62,020 nucleotides of DNA from Oscillospiraceae bacterium. Its GTDB lineage: Bacteria; Bacillota; Clostridia; Oscillospirales; Acutalibacteraceae. Made by a program: the position numbers and the translations under genes. Location of the stretch: contig CACZGD010000001.1 in NCBI GenBank assembly GCA_902780565.1, positions 1-62,020 of the forward strand, written 5' to 3'. A model generated the notes under the pieces. It did not search any database. It was not told where the DNA came from and saw nothing but the letters and a program-made list of their open reading frames with translations. This document shows positions 38,151 to 48,217 of the stretch, piece after piece; the stretch's first letter is position 1, and every line of letters starts with the position of its first letter.

Positions 38151-38850
38151 GTTCTTGCCTCTGTCCGTAATATGCGTTTTTGCCGTGCTTTCGCAGGTAG
38201 TGCTTATCGAGCAGGAAGGACGGGATCTCCTGCGCGTCCGGCGCCAGGCGGCAGGTCTTCAAAGCCATTTCCGCCACGATCTCCAGCACCGCGGCGTTAT
38301 AGGCCGCCGTTTTGGCGTCCTTCCCCCAGCAGAAGGGACCATGCGAGCGGACGAGCACGGCGGGGATCGCGTTTTCATCCAGCTTGTTTTCACGGAAATG
38401 CTCCACGATCACAAGCCCGGTATTCTTTTCATATTCGCCCTTGACCTCCGCCTCGGTCAGCGCCCTTGCGCAGGGCACGTCCCCATAGCAGAAGTCCGCG
38501 TGCGTCGTGCCGAATGCGGGGATCGGCAGCCCGGCCTGCGCAAACACCACAGCGTTCAGGGAGTGCGTGTGCACCACGCCCCCGATCTTCGGAAAGGCGC
38601 TGAACAGAACGGCGTGCGTCGGCGTATCGGAGGACGGCGACAGCGCCCCCTCCACCTTGTTGCCGTCGAAATCCACGATCACCATCTTGTCCGGCGACAG
38701 CTCCTCATAGGGCACGCCGGAGGGTTTGATGGCAAACACGCGGGTTTCCCGGTCGCAGGCGGAGGCATTGCCCCAGGTGAAAGGCGCAACGCCGTATCGG
38801 TACAGAAGCATATTGGCCTCGTACGCCTGATTTTTTATCGTTTCAAACAT
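38143..38850 (-). CDS. araD: L-ribulose-5-phosphate 4-epimerase (class II aldolase family)
   Basis: A 235-residue AraD-type protein that would interconvert L-ribulose-5-P and D-xylulose-5-P. Zinc ligands are in GVVHTHS (His pair) and near H of VRSHG, with the substrate loop GNASACDRETRVFAIKPSGVPYEEL. It follows the FGGY kinase by 19 bases and overlaps dnaE by eight. An UlaF/SgbE-type role in another pentulose path cannot be excluded. Confidence 0.88.
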
Positions 38851-38869
38851 CGGATTTCCTTTCCGGACC

Positions 38870-40459
38870 TCAGTCTCGTGTCAGCGCGCCTTCGGCCGCA
38901 AGCCCCTTCATATATCTGTCAAAGTACGCGGCAAAGCCGCTTGCGTCCGCCCGAACCGGCGTTTCGGTGCGCAGATCGATTTGGGAAAACACCTTTCGGT
39001 TCAGATAATCCCCGAGCGCTTCCTCCGGCTTACGCAGGCGCATAAACTGCGCAAGGATCGCGATGCCCCACGCGCCGCCCTCGGAAGCGGACGGCAAAAC
39101 GGACACGGGGATCCCCAGCGCGGAGGCGATCAGGCTCTGCGCGACCTTTTCGGTCTTGAACAGCCCGCCGTGCCCGAGCAGGGTGTCGATACGGACGTGC
39201 TCCTTCTGCGTCAGGATCTCCATGCCGACCTTGAGGGCCGCGAAGGAAGAGAAGACGAGGCTGCGGGCCACGTTCGCGAAATTGAATTTGGAGTCGGAGG
39301 CGCGGAACATCATGGGCGCTCCGGTCGAAAGCCCGAGAAGCGGCTCCCCCGCCAGCAGATTATAGGACGTGACGCCGTCGCAGTCGGCAGCGCCGCGCAT
39401 GGCGTAAGCGTAAAACCGATCATAGAGATCGCGCTTCGGCACGTTGCTGCCGAAGGCGCGCAGGACCTCGTCAAACAGACGGATCCATGCGTCGATATCA
39501 GAGGTGCAGTTGTTGCAGTGCACCATGGCGACCGGCTTGCCGTCGGGCGTCGTGACCATATCGATCTCCGGATAGACCTTTGAAAGCGGATGCTCCAGCA
39601 CAAGCATGGCAAAAACGGAGGTCCCGGCGGAAATATTCCCGGTGCGCGCGGCAACGCTGTTCGTCGCCGTCATGCCGGTCCCGGCGTCTCCCTCGGGCGG
39701 GCAGAGCGGACAGCCGGCAGCAAGATCGCCGTCCGGGTCGAGCAGGCGCGCGCCGTCCGCAGTAAGCGTCCCGGCAGGCGCGCCGGCAGGCAGCACCTGC
39801 GGAAGGATCTCACGCAGCGTCCACGGGAAGCCGTCCTTCTCGTGCAGCGCGTCAAACTTCGCAAGTTTTTCGGCGTCGTAGTCGATGGCGTCGGAATCGA
39901 TCGGGAACATACCGGACGCGTCGCCTACGCCGAGGACCTGTTTCCCCGTCAGAAGATAATGCACATAACCCGCAAGCGTGTTCAGATGTGCGATCTCGGG
40001 CACGTGCGGCTCCCCGTTTAGAATCGCCTGTTCCAGATGCGCAACGCTCCAGCGCAGCGGAATATTGAAATCCAGCTCCTTTGTCAGCAGCGCCGCGGCT
40101 TTCTCCGTATTGGTATTGCGCCACGTGCGGAAGGGCACGAGCAGACGGTCATCCTTATCAAACGCGAGATAGCCGTGCATCATCGCTGAAATGCCGATCG
40201 CCCCGACGGCAGTCAGCGTGAGGCCGTATTTCGTCCGCACGTCGGCTTTCAGGGCGGCGTATGCGCTGCGCAGCCCCGTCAGGATCTCCTGCTGCGAGTA
40301 GGTCCAGAGACCGTCGCACAGCGTATTCTCCCAGTCGTAATTGCCGGACGCCAGCAGCGCGCCCGCGTCGCTGATCAATACCGCTTTGATCCGGGTGGAA
40401 CCGAATTCGATGCCGAGGGAGGTTTCTCCCCGTGTGATCATTTCTTTGCTCATTCTCAT
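38870..40459 (-). CDS. FGGY-family carbohydrate kinase
   Basis: About 529 residues in two ribonuclease-H-like halves. The first phosphate loop is GIEFGSTRIKAVLI and the second region GTSVFAMLVL and GHGGLFKTEKVAQ; the substrate part is GISAMMHGYLAF. Its pairing with araD points to a pentulose such as L-ribulose or L-xylulose, but no isomerase is in the window. Start options are ATG at 40459 and 40453 after AGGAGG; I give the first, which overlaps the rqcH stop by one base. Confidence 0.86.
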   Translation of the reverse strand: MRMSKEMITRGETSLGIEFGSTRIKAVLISDAGALLASGNYDWENTLCDGLWTYSQQEILTGLRSAYAALKADVRTKYGLTLTAVGAIGISAMMHGYLAFDKDDRLLVPFRTWRNTNTEKAAALLTKELDFNIPLRWSVAHLEQAILNGEPHVPEIAHLNTLAGYVHYLLTGKQVLGVGDASGMFPIDSDAIDYDAEKLAKFDALHEKDGFPWTLREILPQVLPAGAPAGTLTADGARLLDPDGDLAAGCPLCPPEGDAGTGMTATNSVAARTGNISAGTSVFAMLVLEHPLSKVYPEIDMVTTPDGKPVAMVHCNNCTSDIDAWIRLFDEVLRAFGSNVPKRDLYDRFYAYAMRGAADCDGVTSYNLLAGEPLLGLSTGAPMMFRASDSKFNFANVARSLVFSSFAALKVGMEILTQKEHVRIDTLLGHGGLFKTEKVAQSLIASALGIPVSVLPSASEGGAWGIAILAQFMRLRKPEEALGDYLNRKVFSQIDLRTETPVRADASGFAAYFDRYMKGLAAEGALTRD

Positions 40460-42207
40460 CAATCCTCCTGTTTCAGTTCGGGTCTGACGGCGTTTGCGTA
40501 AACCGTTTTATACACGTGATAGGTGACGAAGCCGGGGTTGGAAGCCGCCGGTTTTTTCAGGAATCTGACAGGCGTGTAATCCACCTCCGCCTTCCCGCGT
40601 TCGCGCACGGATGAAAACCACACGGCGATCCCGGCGGCAAATTCCGCGTCCGCGTCCTGCATGGGATCCCCCTCAAGCGCCAGCACAACGTGCGAGCCCG
40701 GCGCCTTCTGCACGTGGAACCACATATCGTTCTTCCCTGCGATGCGGAATGAAAGCTGATCGTTCTGCAGATTATTGCGCCCGACAAGAACGGGATACCC
40801 GTTCGGGGACGTCAGCTTCAGCGGCTGCCGTACGGAAAGCTTTTTGACCTTTCCCTGGCTCTTGCGGCGCAGGAACCCGGTCTGGATCAGCTCCTCGCGG
40901 ATCTCCGTGATCTCTGCGCCGGACAGCGCGCGCGTCAGCGCGTCCTGCACGGTTTTCAGATAGGCAAGCTCCTCCACACCCTTTTCGATCTGCTCCGCCA
41001 AAACCCTTTTCGCGGTCTGGGCTTTTTTATACTCTTTGTAATACTTCTGCGCGTTCTTTGCGGGACCGAGCTCCGGCGAGACCTTGACGGTCAGCACACG
41101 GTTTTCATCGTAATAATTCTCAAGCTCGTAGTGATCGACGCCCTTCGGAAGACGGGAGATATTGACGTTGATCAGCTCCGCCGCGATACGCTTTTTCTCG
41201 ATCTCCTCGTCAGGCAGCAGCTCCTCCCGCCGCACGTTGATCTTTTTGGCGGTGCGGTCGATCAGATTCCCGACCGTTTTGAACAGATCCTCCGCCTGCA
41301 TCTTGGCGCGCTGGATGCGCTCCCCCTCCACACAGAACCGATCGAGCAGCTGCGAAAGGTCATCCCTGTAATGCAGCGTCGCATAGCTTTGCATGTGCGT
41401 GAGCGGGAAAAAGGAAAAATCGAGCAGGCCGCCGTTTTCGTCCGTGGTAAAACACGGCTTGTGCGTCCCGTTTTGCAGCACGGCGCGCAGGTCGTCAAGC
41501 TCCGCGCCGAGGCGCTCCAGCATGAGCGGCGACATGTCCTTCACGCAGGGATCGCCGAGCGTGACCCGGTAAGCAAGCTCCTTTGCGGTCAACGGCGAAA
41601 CGCCGGAGAGAGAACGCAGCAGCGCGGAGGAAAGCGCCTTTTCCCCGTGCAGGGAGATTCTTTCAAGCAAAGCGGAAGTCTCCGCCTCCAACAGATTCAG
41701 TTTGTCCTGCGCAGGCGGCAGCGCGTAAGGATGCTGCGGCAGGATCTCCCGGAACGAGGACTTTGTACCATCGATCCGTTTGAGCGCGTCCAGCACAACG
41801 TTTCTGTCGTCCAGCAGGATCACGTTGGAATACTGCGCCATGATCTCGATCGCCAGCGTCCTGGAAACGCGGTCGCCGATCTCGTTGGCTGCGTCGAAAT
41901 CGATATACAGGATCCGGTCCAGTCCCTCCTGCCGGATCGCGCGCACGAACGCCCCCGCAAGGACTTTTCGCAGAAACATGCAGAGCATGGGCGGCGTGGC
42001 GGGGTTTTCGGGGGAAAACTCCGTAAAATTGACGCGCGGATAATTCCCGCCAACCGAAATAAACAGCTTTTTGGAGCCGGTACGCGTGCGCAGCGTCAGC
42101 ACCAGCTCGAACCTTGTCGGCATATAGATCTTATCCACCTTCGCTCCGACGGCAAAGGCGGCGATCTCATTTTTGATGCAATGTAAAAACAATCCGTCGA
42201 TCGCCAT
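40459..42207 (-). CDS. rqcH: Rqc2 homologue RqcH (NFACT family)
   Basis: A 582-residue ribosome rescue factor that adds C-terminal alanine tails to stalled chains on 50S subunits. It has the NFACT-N start (MAIDGLFLHCIKNEIAAF), a long coiled coil (about 270-430) and the NFACT-R motif DMWFHVQKAPGSHVVL near 494. It stands directly after the Nif3-like gene (adjacent stop and start). Formerly annotated as a fibronectin-binding protein. Confidence 0.94.
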   Translation of the reverse strand: MAIDGLFLHCIKNEIAAFAVGAKVDKIYMPTRFELVLTLRTRTGSKKLFISVGGNYPRVNFTEFSPENPATPPMLCMFLRKVLAGAFVRAIRQEGLDRILYIDFDAANEIGDRVSRTLAIEIMAQYSNVILLDDRNVVLDALKRIDGTKSSFREILPQHPYALPPAQDKLNLLEAETSALLERISLHGEKALSSALLRSLSGVSPLTAKELAYRVTLGDPCVKDMSPLMLERLGAELDDLRAVLQNGTHKPCFTTDENGGLLDFSFFPLTHMQSYATLHYRDDLSQLLDRFCVEGERIQRAKMQAEDLFKTVGNLIDRTAKKINVRREELLPDEEIEKKRIAAELINVNISRLPKGVDHYELENYYDENRVLTVKVSPELGPAKNAQKYYKEYKKAQTAKRVLAEQIEKGVEELAYLKTVQDALTRALSGAEITEIREELIQTGFLRRKSQGKVKKLSVRQPLKLTSPNGYPVLVGRNNLQNDQLSFRIAGKNDMWFHVQKAPGSHVVLALEGDPMQDADAEFAAGIAVWFSSVRERGKAEVDYTPVRFLKKPAASNPGFVTYHVYKTVYANAVRPELKQED

Positions 42208-42963
42208 TCAGTTCACCGTTATTATCGCGTTTTTTCTGTCGGACACCATGACCGGAACGCCCGGGCACGCCTGCCGAAGATAGGTCTGCAGCTTTTCACA
42301 GACCGGATTTTCCGTCTCAAAATGCCCGGCCGTGAACAAAGAAAGCCCGAGTCCCGCGGCATCCAGAAAATCATGATAGCTCGCCTCCCCCGTGATCAGC
42401 GCGTCGCAGCCGAGGGCGGAAGCCTCCCGGAAGAATTCGCCGCCGCTGCCGGAGCAGACCGCCGATTTTTTTACAGGCCGGCCGCCGTCGGCAAAACGGA
42501 CCGCACCGCCGAGACGATCCCGGAGCAGCGCTGCCGTTTCGGCGGCCGTCAGCGCGGAACCAAAGGTCCCGACGTTCAAAAATCCGTCCGCCGTCTCCGC
42601 GCCGCATTTACGGAAGTCCAGTCCGAGCTTTTCGCACAGCGCGTCGTTCACGCCGCCGATGGCTTTGTCAAGATTGGTATGCGCCGCAATGACGCAGATC
42701 CCGCTGCAAAGCAGCTTCGCGTAAAGGGAATCCCCCCGAAGCTGTTTGAGCGGATGAAAAATCACGGGATGATGCGAGACGATCAGGTTCAGGCCGTTTT
42801 GAACGGCAAGACCGACCTCGTAGTCCGTGACGTCCAGCGCGGCAAGGATTCCCATCACAGGCGCGTCGTCGTTTCCGATCAGGATACCGGAATTATCCCA
42901 CGCCGCCTGCGTCGAAAACGGGGCAAGGGCGTTTAATTCATCATAAATCTCTTTGACCGTCAT
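42208..42963 (-). CDS. Nif3-like dinuclear metal centre protein
   Basis: A 251-residue NIF3/DUF34 protein that forms a metal-binding toroidal hexamer. Metal ligands are seen in VSHHPVIFHPLK, AAHTNLD and FTAGHFETEN. The start at 42963 is preferred because GAGG lies nine bases upstream; it overlaps trmK by 23 bases. The trmK-nif3 pairing is common in Bacillota, although the reaction of the family remains uncertain. Confidence 0.9.
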   Translation of the reverse strand: MTVKEIYDELNALAPFSTQAAWDNSGILIGNDDAPVMGILAALDVTDYEVGLAVQNGLNLIVSHHPVIFHPLKQLRGDSLYAKLLCSGICVIAAHTNLDKAIGGVNDALCEKLGLDFRKCGAETADGFLNVGTFGSALTAAETAALLRDRLGGAVRFADGGRPVKKSAVCSGSGGEFFREASALGCDALITGEASYHDFLDAAGLGLSLFTAGHFETENPVCEKLQTYLRQACPGVPVMVSDRKNAIITVN

Positions 42964-43639
42964 CCTGACACATCCTCTCATAGGTCTCGATCACCGTGCG
43001 CAGCGCGGCCTCCTCCTCCGCAAGCCGTCCTGCCTCCCGCAGCGCGTCGGCGCGGGTACAAAGATGGGCGTATACGCGTTTCTGAAGCATCCGCGCGTTC
43101 GCATCGGCTGCCGGGAGCTCACCGAAATAATAATACGCTTCCGGTTGTCTTTCGTCCTGCCCGGTCCAATTCGCGCTGAAACAAAGATAAACCCTGCGCC
43201 CTTCCGAAACGCAAAGCTCGTTTTCGATCTGAAATCCGTTTTCACACAAAAAGCGCCGGACGTCGACCCCATGCGACATCGGCTGCAGGACAAGATGCAT
43301 ACCGGGACGGCAGATCCACGGCGCGGCGCGCAGGATCCCGGCGATCAGCTCGCCGCCCATCCCGCAGATCAGGATCTCGCCCACTTCCCCGGGCGTAAAC
43401 GCATCAAGACCGTCGGACAGCCGCAGCTCGATCTGATCGGAAAGCCCCCAGCGCTCCACTGTGCGCGCGGCGTTTTCCAATGGACCTTCTCCGATATCCG
43501 AAGCGACGGCCCGCTTTATCTTCCCGGTCTGACAGAGATACACCGGCAGATACGCGTGGTCCGTTCCGACGTCGGCAATGCTGCCGCCGCCCCTGACGAG
43601 AGAGGCCGCGGCAGAAAGCCTGTTCGTCAGATGGATCAT
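42941..43639 (-). CDS. trmK: tRNA (adenine22-N1)-methyltransferase TrmK
   Basis: A 232-residue SAM enzyme for m1A22. The Rossmann motif IADVGTDHAYLPVYL and the catalytic-site segment ICGMGGELIAGIL are both present, followed by the coiled C-terminal hairpin. It starts at the overlapping stop of the DUF1858 gene (four bases). Confidence 0.93.
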   Translation of the reverse strand: MIHLTNRLSAAASLVRGGGSIADVGTDHAYLPVYLCQTGKIKRAVASDIGEGPLENAARTVERWGLSDQIELRLSDGLDAFTPGEVGEILICGMGGELIAGILRAAPWICRPGMHLVLQPMSHGVDVRRFLCENGFQIENELCVSEGRRVYLCFSANWTGQDERQPEAYYYFGELPAADANARMLQKRVYAHLCTRADALREAGRLAEEEAALRTVIETYERMCQDDGQRDL

Positions 43640-43839
43640 CCGACGGACTCAAAATAGGCGTTGAGCTCTTCGATCAGTTCGTCCGGATCCACGCCGTGCA
43701 CGTAGCAGGCGTCCTCCAGCGATTCGCCTCTGGAAGCGGGGCAGCCGAGGCAGTGCATGCCCATGTTCAGGAAATAAGGGGCGACGTCCATATCGGCGTC
43801 AAGGATCTCGCCGATGGTCATTTCTTTAGTAACTTTCAT
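43636..43839 (-). CDS. DUF1858 domain protein
   Basis: A 67-residue one-domain protein with the DUF1858 pattern ITKEMTIGEIL-like start, a Met-His-Cys-Leu-Gly-Cys motif and acidic helix at the C terminus. This domain is found at the N terminus of the iron-cluster repair protein ScdA and as small free proteins, and may bind a metal or act as a redox partner. AAAAGGAG lies before the ATG. Role here is unknown. Confidence 0.85.
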   Translation of the reverse strand: MKVTKEMTIGEILDADMDVAPYFLNMGMHCLGCPASRGESLEDACYVHGVDPDELIEELNAYFESVG

Positions 43840-43879
43840 GATATATTCTCCTTTTGTTTATTCTGATTTGTATGAGGCG

Positions 43880-44824
43880 TTATTCGCCGTCCGTATTGGT
43901 TTCGGCAACGATATATTTCGGCCTGCCCTTCGTTTCGGTATACACGCGGGCAAGATACTCCCCGAGAATCCCGATCGCAAGCAGGATCAGCGCCCCCACG
44001 CCGAAAATCCCGGCAAGGATGATCGGCATCGTGGCGTTATAATCGCCGATAATCGTACGCACCAGCGCGTAGACCAGAGCAAAAACGGTCAGGAAGCAAC
44101 AAAGCGCGCTGAACAGGAAGCTCAGACGCAGGGGGGAATTCGTATATCCCAGGATCCCGTCGATCGCATAGCGGAACAGCTTGCGGATCGACCATTTGGT
44201 CTCCCCCGCCGCGCGTTCCCGGTTCTCGTGCGAGATCCATTTGACGTTGAAGCCGACCCAACTGAAAATGCCCTTGGAAAACCGGATGCTCTCCGGCATG
44301 GAAAGGACCGCTTCCACGACCTTGCGCTTCATGACGCGGAAATCCTGCGCGGAATCGCTGATCTTCGTGTCGCTGATTTTATTGATGACTTTATAAAAGC
44401 CGCCGGAAAGGGCGCTCTTGAGCTTTGCCTCCCCCGCACGGTCCTCACGGCGGGCAGCCGCGACGTCGAAGCCCTCCTGATCCACGTAATACAGCATTTC
44501 TGTAATCAGCTCAGGTGAATGCTGCAGGTCCGCATCGATGATCCCGATGTAATCGGCCTTCACCGCGTATTCCATCCCCGCAAGCATGGCGGCTTCCTTC
44601 CCGAAGTTGCGGGAGAAAGAAATATACTTTACAGTCGGGTCCTTCTCCGCAAGGTCTTTGAGGATCCCGAGCGTGCCGTCCGCACTGCCGTCGTTCACAA
44701 AGACAAGCTCCGTCAGGAATCCTGCGGAAAGCTTTTTCAGGACCTTGCCGACCTCTTCGTAAAACAGGGGCAGGACCTCCTGCTCGTTATAACAGGGCAC
44801 GACCAATGCCAATGACTTTTTCAT
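43880..44824 (-). CDS. Family 2 glycosyltransferase, GtrB/CsbB-like
   Basis: A 314-residue membrane-bound transferase. The GT-A fold begins LALVVPCYNEQEVLP, has the NDGSADGT and IIDADLQHSP (metal DxD) motifs and QDFRVMKRKV. Two spans at the C terminus (about 220-243 and 255-280) are typical for enzymes that move a sugar onto undecaprenyl phosphate. The start at 44824 follows AAGGAGACT. Likely supports sugar decoration of wall polymers or lipids. Sugar unknown. Confidence 0.9.
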   Translation of the reverse strand: MKKSLALVVPCYNEQEVLPLFYEEVGKVLKKLSAGFLTELVFVNDGSADGTLGILKDLAEKDPTVKYISFSRNFGKEAAMLAGMEYAVKADYIGIIDADLQHSPELITEMLYYVDQEGFDVAAARREDRAGEAKLKSALSGGFYKVINKISDTKISDSAQDFRVMKRKVVEAVLSMPESIRFSKGIFSWVGFNVKWISHENRERAAGETKWSIRKLFRYAIDGILGYTNSPLRLSFLFSALCCFLTVFALVYALVRTIIGDYNATMPIILAGIFGVGALILLAIGILGEYLARVYTETKGRPKYIVAETNTDGE

Positions 44825-44838
44825 ATCGATAGTCTCCT

Positions 44839-46446
44839 TTACCAATCGTCAACTTCATCCGTCAGCACCGCCTCCGCGCTGCGGATCCCGTCCACAGCCG
44901 CGCTGACGATGCCACCGGCGTAGCCTGCGCCTTCCCCGCAGGGGAAAATCCCCTTCACGCTTGCCTGACGGCATTCGTCCCGCACGATCCGCACGGGGGA
45001 GGAGCTGCGGCTTTCCGGCGCGGTCAGGACCGCCTCCGGCATCGCGAAGCCCTCCAGCTTTTTATCAAACGCCAGCAGCGCCGACGCAATGTTCTCTGTG
45101 ATCACCGGCGGCAAAACGCGGCGGATATCGGAAGGCACAACGCCGCTCGTACAGCTCGGGCACACGCTGCCGAAACGCGCCGACGGTCTGTTGTTGAGGA
45201 AATCGCCGACCGTCTGCGCGGGCGCACGGTAGGACCGTTCGCCTGCATCAAAGGCGCTGCGCTCGATCTGCCGCTGCAGCGCGATCCCCGCAAGCGGATG
45301 CGCATCGGGGATGTGATCCGGCTCGATCCCGACCAGGATCGCCGAATTCGCGTTCTCGCCGTCGCGCGCGAATTCGCTCATGCCGTTCACAACGACCATT
45401 TCCCGCTCCGACGCGGCGCCGACGACTGTGCCGCCCGGGCACATACAAAAGGTATAGCCCCCGCGTCCGTGCGGCGGGTGATTCGCAAATTTATAATTCG
45501 CAGCGCCGAGCAGCGGGTTGTTCCATTGCGGCCCGAACAGCGCTTTGTTGATCATTTCCTGTTTATGTTCGATCCGCACGCCGACGGAAAACGCCTTCTT
45601 CTCCATTTTCAGGCCGCGGCGGAACAGCATTTCGACCGTATCGCGCGCGGAATGCCCGATACACAGCAGCAGTGTATCCGTTTCAAGGTCAAAAGACCCG
45701 CCGGTCTCATCGCGGTAGGAGATCCCCTGAATATAGCCGTTGGCTTCGTAGATATCCGTCAGGCAGCAGCCGAAACGGACCTCTCCGCCGAGCCGGATGA
45801 TCTCCTGCCGCATGTTTTTGACCAACGGCCTGAGCTTGTCCGTGCCGATATGCGGATGCGAGGACCAGAGGATCTGCTCCGGCGCGCCGAATTCCACAAA
45901 GGTCTCCAGCACATAGCGGCAGCGGCTGTCCTTGATCCCGGTCGTCAGCTTGCCGTCCGAGAAGGTCCCGGCGCCGCCCTCCCCGAACTGTACGTTCGAG
46001 GACGGATCCAGCTTTGCGGTATGCCAGAACGTATGGACGTCCTGCGTTCTGCGATCCACGTCATGACCGCGCTCCAGAACGATCGGCCGCAAGCCGGCGC
46101 GCGCAAGCAGGAGCGACGCGAACATCCCGGCGGGGCCGAAGCCGACCACGATCGGACGCAGCGTCGAGCGTCTGCGGTTTTCCGGCAATTCGTACTTATA
46201 TTTCTCACAAACGCAGACTTTATTCGGCAGAAACCGGGCGGCGACGGCCGCCTCGTCCAGATCCGTTTCCGCGTTGACGGAATAGATCATGCGGATCCGA
46301 TTCTTTTTTCTGGAATCGATCGACTCCCGCCAGATCTCAAACGACAGAATATGCGAAGCGGAAACGCCGAGCTCCCGCGCGGCGGAAGCGCGGATCTGCT
46401 CGGTCGACGCGCCGAGATCGACGGAGATCTCATTGATCCTTAACAC
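44839..46446 (-). CDS. FAD-dependent oxidoreductase
   Basis: A 535-residue flavoprotein of the NAD(P)/FAD family found widely in Clostridia. The N-terminal unique region (1-98) is followed by the FAD loop VVGFGPAGMFASLLL, ERGHDVDRR, and the GEGGAGTFSDGKLTTG signature, ending with the FAD-binding PCGEGAGYAGGI. The start is a GTG at 46446, eight bases after GGAGGAG; an earlier GTG at 46461 lies on the ribosome site. Substrate unknown. It is followed closely by the GT2 gene. Confidence 0.85.
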   Translation of the reverse strand: MLRINEISVDLGASTEQIRASAARELGVSASHILSFEIWRESIDSRKKNRIRMIYSVNAETDLDEAAVAARFLPNKVCVCEKYKYELPENRRRSTLRPIVVGFGPAGMFASLLLARAGLRPIVLERGHDVDRRTQDVHTFWHTAKLDPSSNVQFGEGGAGTFSDGKLTTGIKDSRCRYVLETFVEFGAPEQILWSSHPHIGTDKLRPLVKNMRQEIIRLGGEVRFGCCLTDIYEANGYIQGISYRDETGGSFDLETDTLLLCIGHSARDTVEMLFRRGLKMEKKAFSVGVRIEHKQEMINKALFGPQWNNPLLGAANYKFANHPPHGRGGYTFCMCPGGTVVGAASEREMVVVNGMSEFARDGENANSAILVGIEPDHIPDAHPLAGIALQRQIERSAFDAGERSYRAPAQTVGDFLNNRPSARFGSVCPSCTSGVVPSDIRRVLPPVITENIASALLAFDKKLEGFAMPEAVLTAPESRSSSPVRIVRDECRQASVKGIFPCGEGAGYAGGIVSAAVDGIRSAEAVLTDEVDDW

Positions 46447-46464
46447 AGATTTCTCCTCCACAAA

Positions 46465-47679
46465 TCATTTCAGTACACTGTTTTTCCCCGCGACGTACCC
46501 GGAAGACCACGCCCACTGCAGGTTATAGCCGCCGCAGTCGCCGTTGATGTCCAGTACCTCCCCGCAGAAAAACAGCCCGGGGATCTTTCTGCACGCAAGC
46601 GTTTCGGGGATCACGGCGCCATCGTCCACGCCCCCGGCAGTCACCTGCGCAAAGGAGAATCCCTTTACAGTCTTGACAGGATATCGCAAGTCCTTGACTT
46701 TACAGACGATCCCGCGCAGCGTCCCCTCCGACAGGTCGCCGAGGAGCGCTTCGGGAGAAACGTCTGCCAGCGTCGGCAGCCACTGCGCAAGCTTTTCCGG
46801 CAGATACCCCTGCAAAAGCAGCTTCACACAGGCGCTCGGGAATTTTTTTCGGAAAGCGAGACATTCATTAAGCATAGCCCGGAACGGGATCTCCGGGACC
46901 AGCTCAAGCACGACCTCGGCGTGCGCCGCGTTCTTGCCCGCCGCCTCGGAAACGGTCATGGCCGGAATGCCTGATACGCCGTAATCGGTGAACTGCAGCT
47001 CTCCCCTGTCGCGCGCGATACATTTGCCGTCCGTCAGTATACGGACCTGTCCCTGCGCCCTTACGCCTTTCAGCCGCTTCGGAAAGCCGGTCAGCTCAAT
47101 CGCGGTCAGCGCAGGCGCCAAGGGCGTGAAGGAAACGCCGAGTCCCTGCAGGATCCCGAAGACGGATCCGTCCGTCCCGTGCTGCGGCGAGGCTTTGCCG
47201 CCTGCGGCGACGATCAGCCTGTCCGCAAATTCTTCGCCGTTGAGCAGAAAGCCCTGCCCGCGGCGCGCAACGGTTCTGACGTCGTAACCGTACCGGAACC
47301 CGACGCCGCATTGCTCGCACTGAAACAGCAGGACGGCCAGTACGGATTCGGATTTCCGGCTCATAGGGTAGAGGCGTCCGGCTTCGTCCGCAAAGGATCG
47401 GAGACCGACGGAGCGGAAGAAATCGACCGCATCGTCATTTGTGAACTGCGGATACACGGCGGAAAACAGGCGCTCGGAGCCGTGATAGGCCGCACCGTCG
47501 ATCGATGCGTTTGAAAAATTGCAGCGCCCGTTGCCCGTTGCAAGCAGCTTGCGTCCGGGAACGGCGTTTCGTTCGTAAACCGTGATCTGAACGTTCTTAT
47601 TCAGCTGACGTGCCGTCCGCGCGGCGCAGATCGCCGCAAACAGCCCGGAGGCGCCGGCGCCGATGATTCCGATCTTCAT
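46465..47679 (-). CDS. BaiN/RdsA-type NAD(P)/FAD-dependent oxidoreductase
   Basis: A 404-residue HI0933-family flavoprotein. FAD loop IGIIGAGASGLFAAICAA, signature GNGRCNFSNAS and ASPQHGTDGS, and C-terminal FCGEVLDINGDCGGYNLQWAWSSGYVAG. Some relatives reduce bile acid intermediates or dihydrouridine-type bonds, but the sequence does not fix the substrate. It overlaps the HTH gene upstream by four bases. Confidence 0.88.
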   Translation of the reverse strand: MKIGIIGAGASGLFAAICAARTARQLNKNVQITVYERNAVPGRKLLATGNGRCNFSNASIDGAAYHGSERLFSAVYPQFTNDDAVDFFRSVGLRSFADEAGRLYPMSRKSESVLAVLLFQCEQCGVGFRYGYDVRTVARRGQGFLLNGEEFADRLIVAAGGKASPQHGTDGSVFGILQGLGVSFTPLAPALTAIELTGFPKRLKGVRAQGQVRILTDGKCIARDRGELQFTDYGVSGIPAMTVSEAAGKNAAHAEVVLELVPEIPFRAMLNECLAFRKKFPSACVKLLLQGYLPEKLAQWLPTLADVSPEALLGDLSEGTLRGIVCKVKDLRYPVKTVKGFSFAQVTAGGVDDGAVIPETLACRKIPGLFFCGEVLDINGDCGGYNLQWAWSSGYVAGKNSVLK

Positions 47680-48110
47680 GCTTCCTCTTCTTCTTCCTCG
47701 AATTCTTCCAGAATGGTATCCAGAAAAGTATCAAGCTCTTTTTCGAAGCCGAGAAAAACGACCTGACGGACCTTCATAACCCTGTCCAGCTCTTCGCTGT
47801 ATATCCCCAAGGACGTTTCGGGAATCTCTTCTTCCTGCTCCAGAAACGGACTGGTCGTTTTGGTTTCCCCGTTTCCGTATATAAAAGTACCGACGGTATC
47901 GTCATGCAGCGTATTCCGGTCCTCGTGCGCAAAGCTCTGCGGAGACAGATCGAAAAACCTGCAGATCCGGCAAAACTCCTCATAGGGCAATTCCAGCTCG
48001 CCGTTTTCATAGGCTTCGTATTTCATGCGATCGATTTGCAGAAGCTCCGCCATTGTCGCTTTATTGATCCCCTGATACTGCCGCAGCATCTTCAGTTCCA
48101 AGTCCGACAT
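47676..48110 (-). CDS. Helix-turn-helix protein with acidic tail
   Basis: A 144-residue protein. Residues 5-60 form a Cro/XRE-like HTH (KMLRQYQGINKATMAELLQI, then YENGELELPYEEFCRI). The rest is acidic and ends with nine Glu residues out of 11. The start is taken at ATG 48110 after GGAGGG because an upstream ATG coincides with the promoter -10. It leads the long operon to dnaE and might autoregulate it, which is inference. Confidence 0.75.
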   Translation of the reverse strand: MSDLELKMLRQYQGINKATMAELLQIDRMKYEAYENGELELPYEEFCRICRFFDLSPQSFAHEDRNTLHDDTVGTFIYGNGETKTTSPFLEQEEEIPETSLGIYSEELDRVMKVRQVVFLGFEKELDTFLDTILEEFEEEEEEA

Positions 48111-48149
48111 ATACCCTCCGTAAATTGCAGTAGAAAACCGTTTCATTTT

Positions 48150-48177
48150 ATTATACTACAAAAATGGAGGAAATCAA
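48150..48177 (-). promoter_or_regulatory. Promoter of the long HTH-to-dnaE operon
   Basis: TTGATT, 16-base spacer, TATAAT (48155-48150), with transcription predicted near 48143. Confidence 0.65.
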
Positions 48178-48217
48178 CTGAAAATTTACAGGATTCGACA
48201 AATTTCGAGCAAAACCG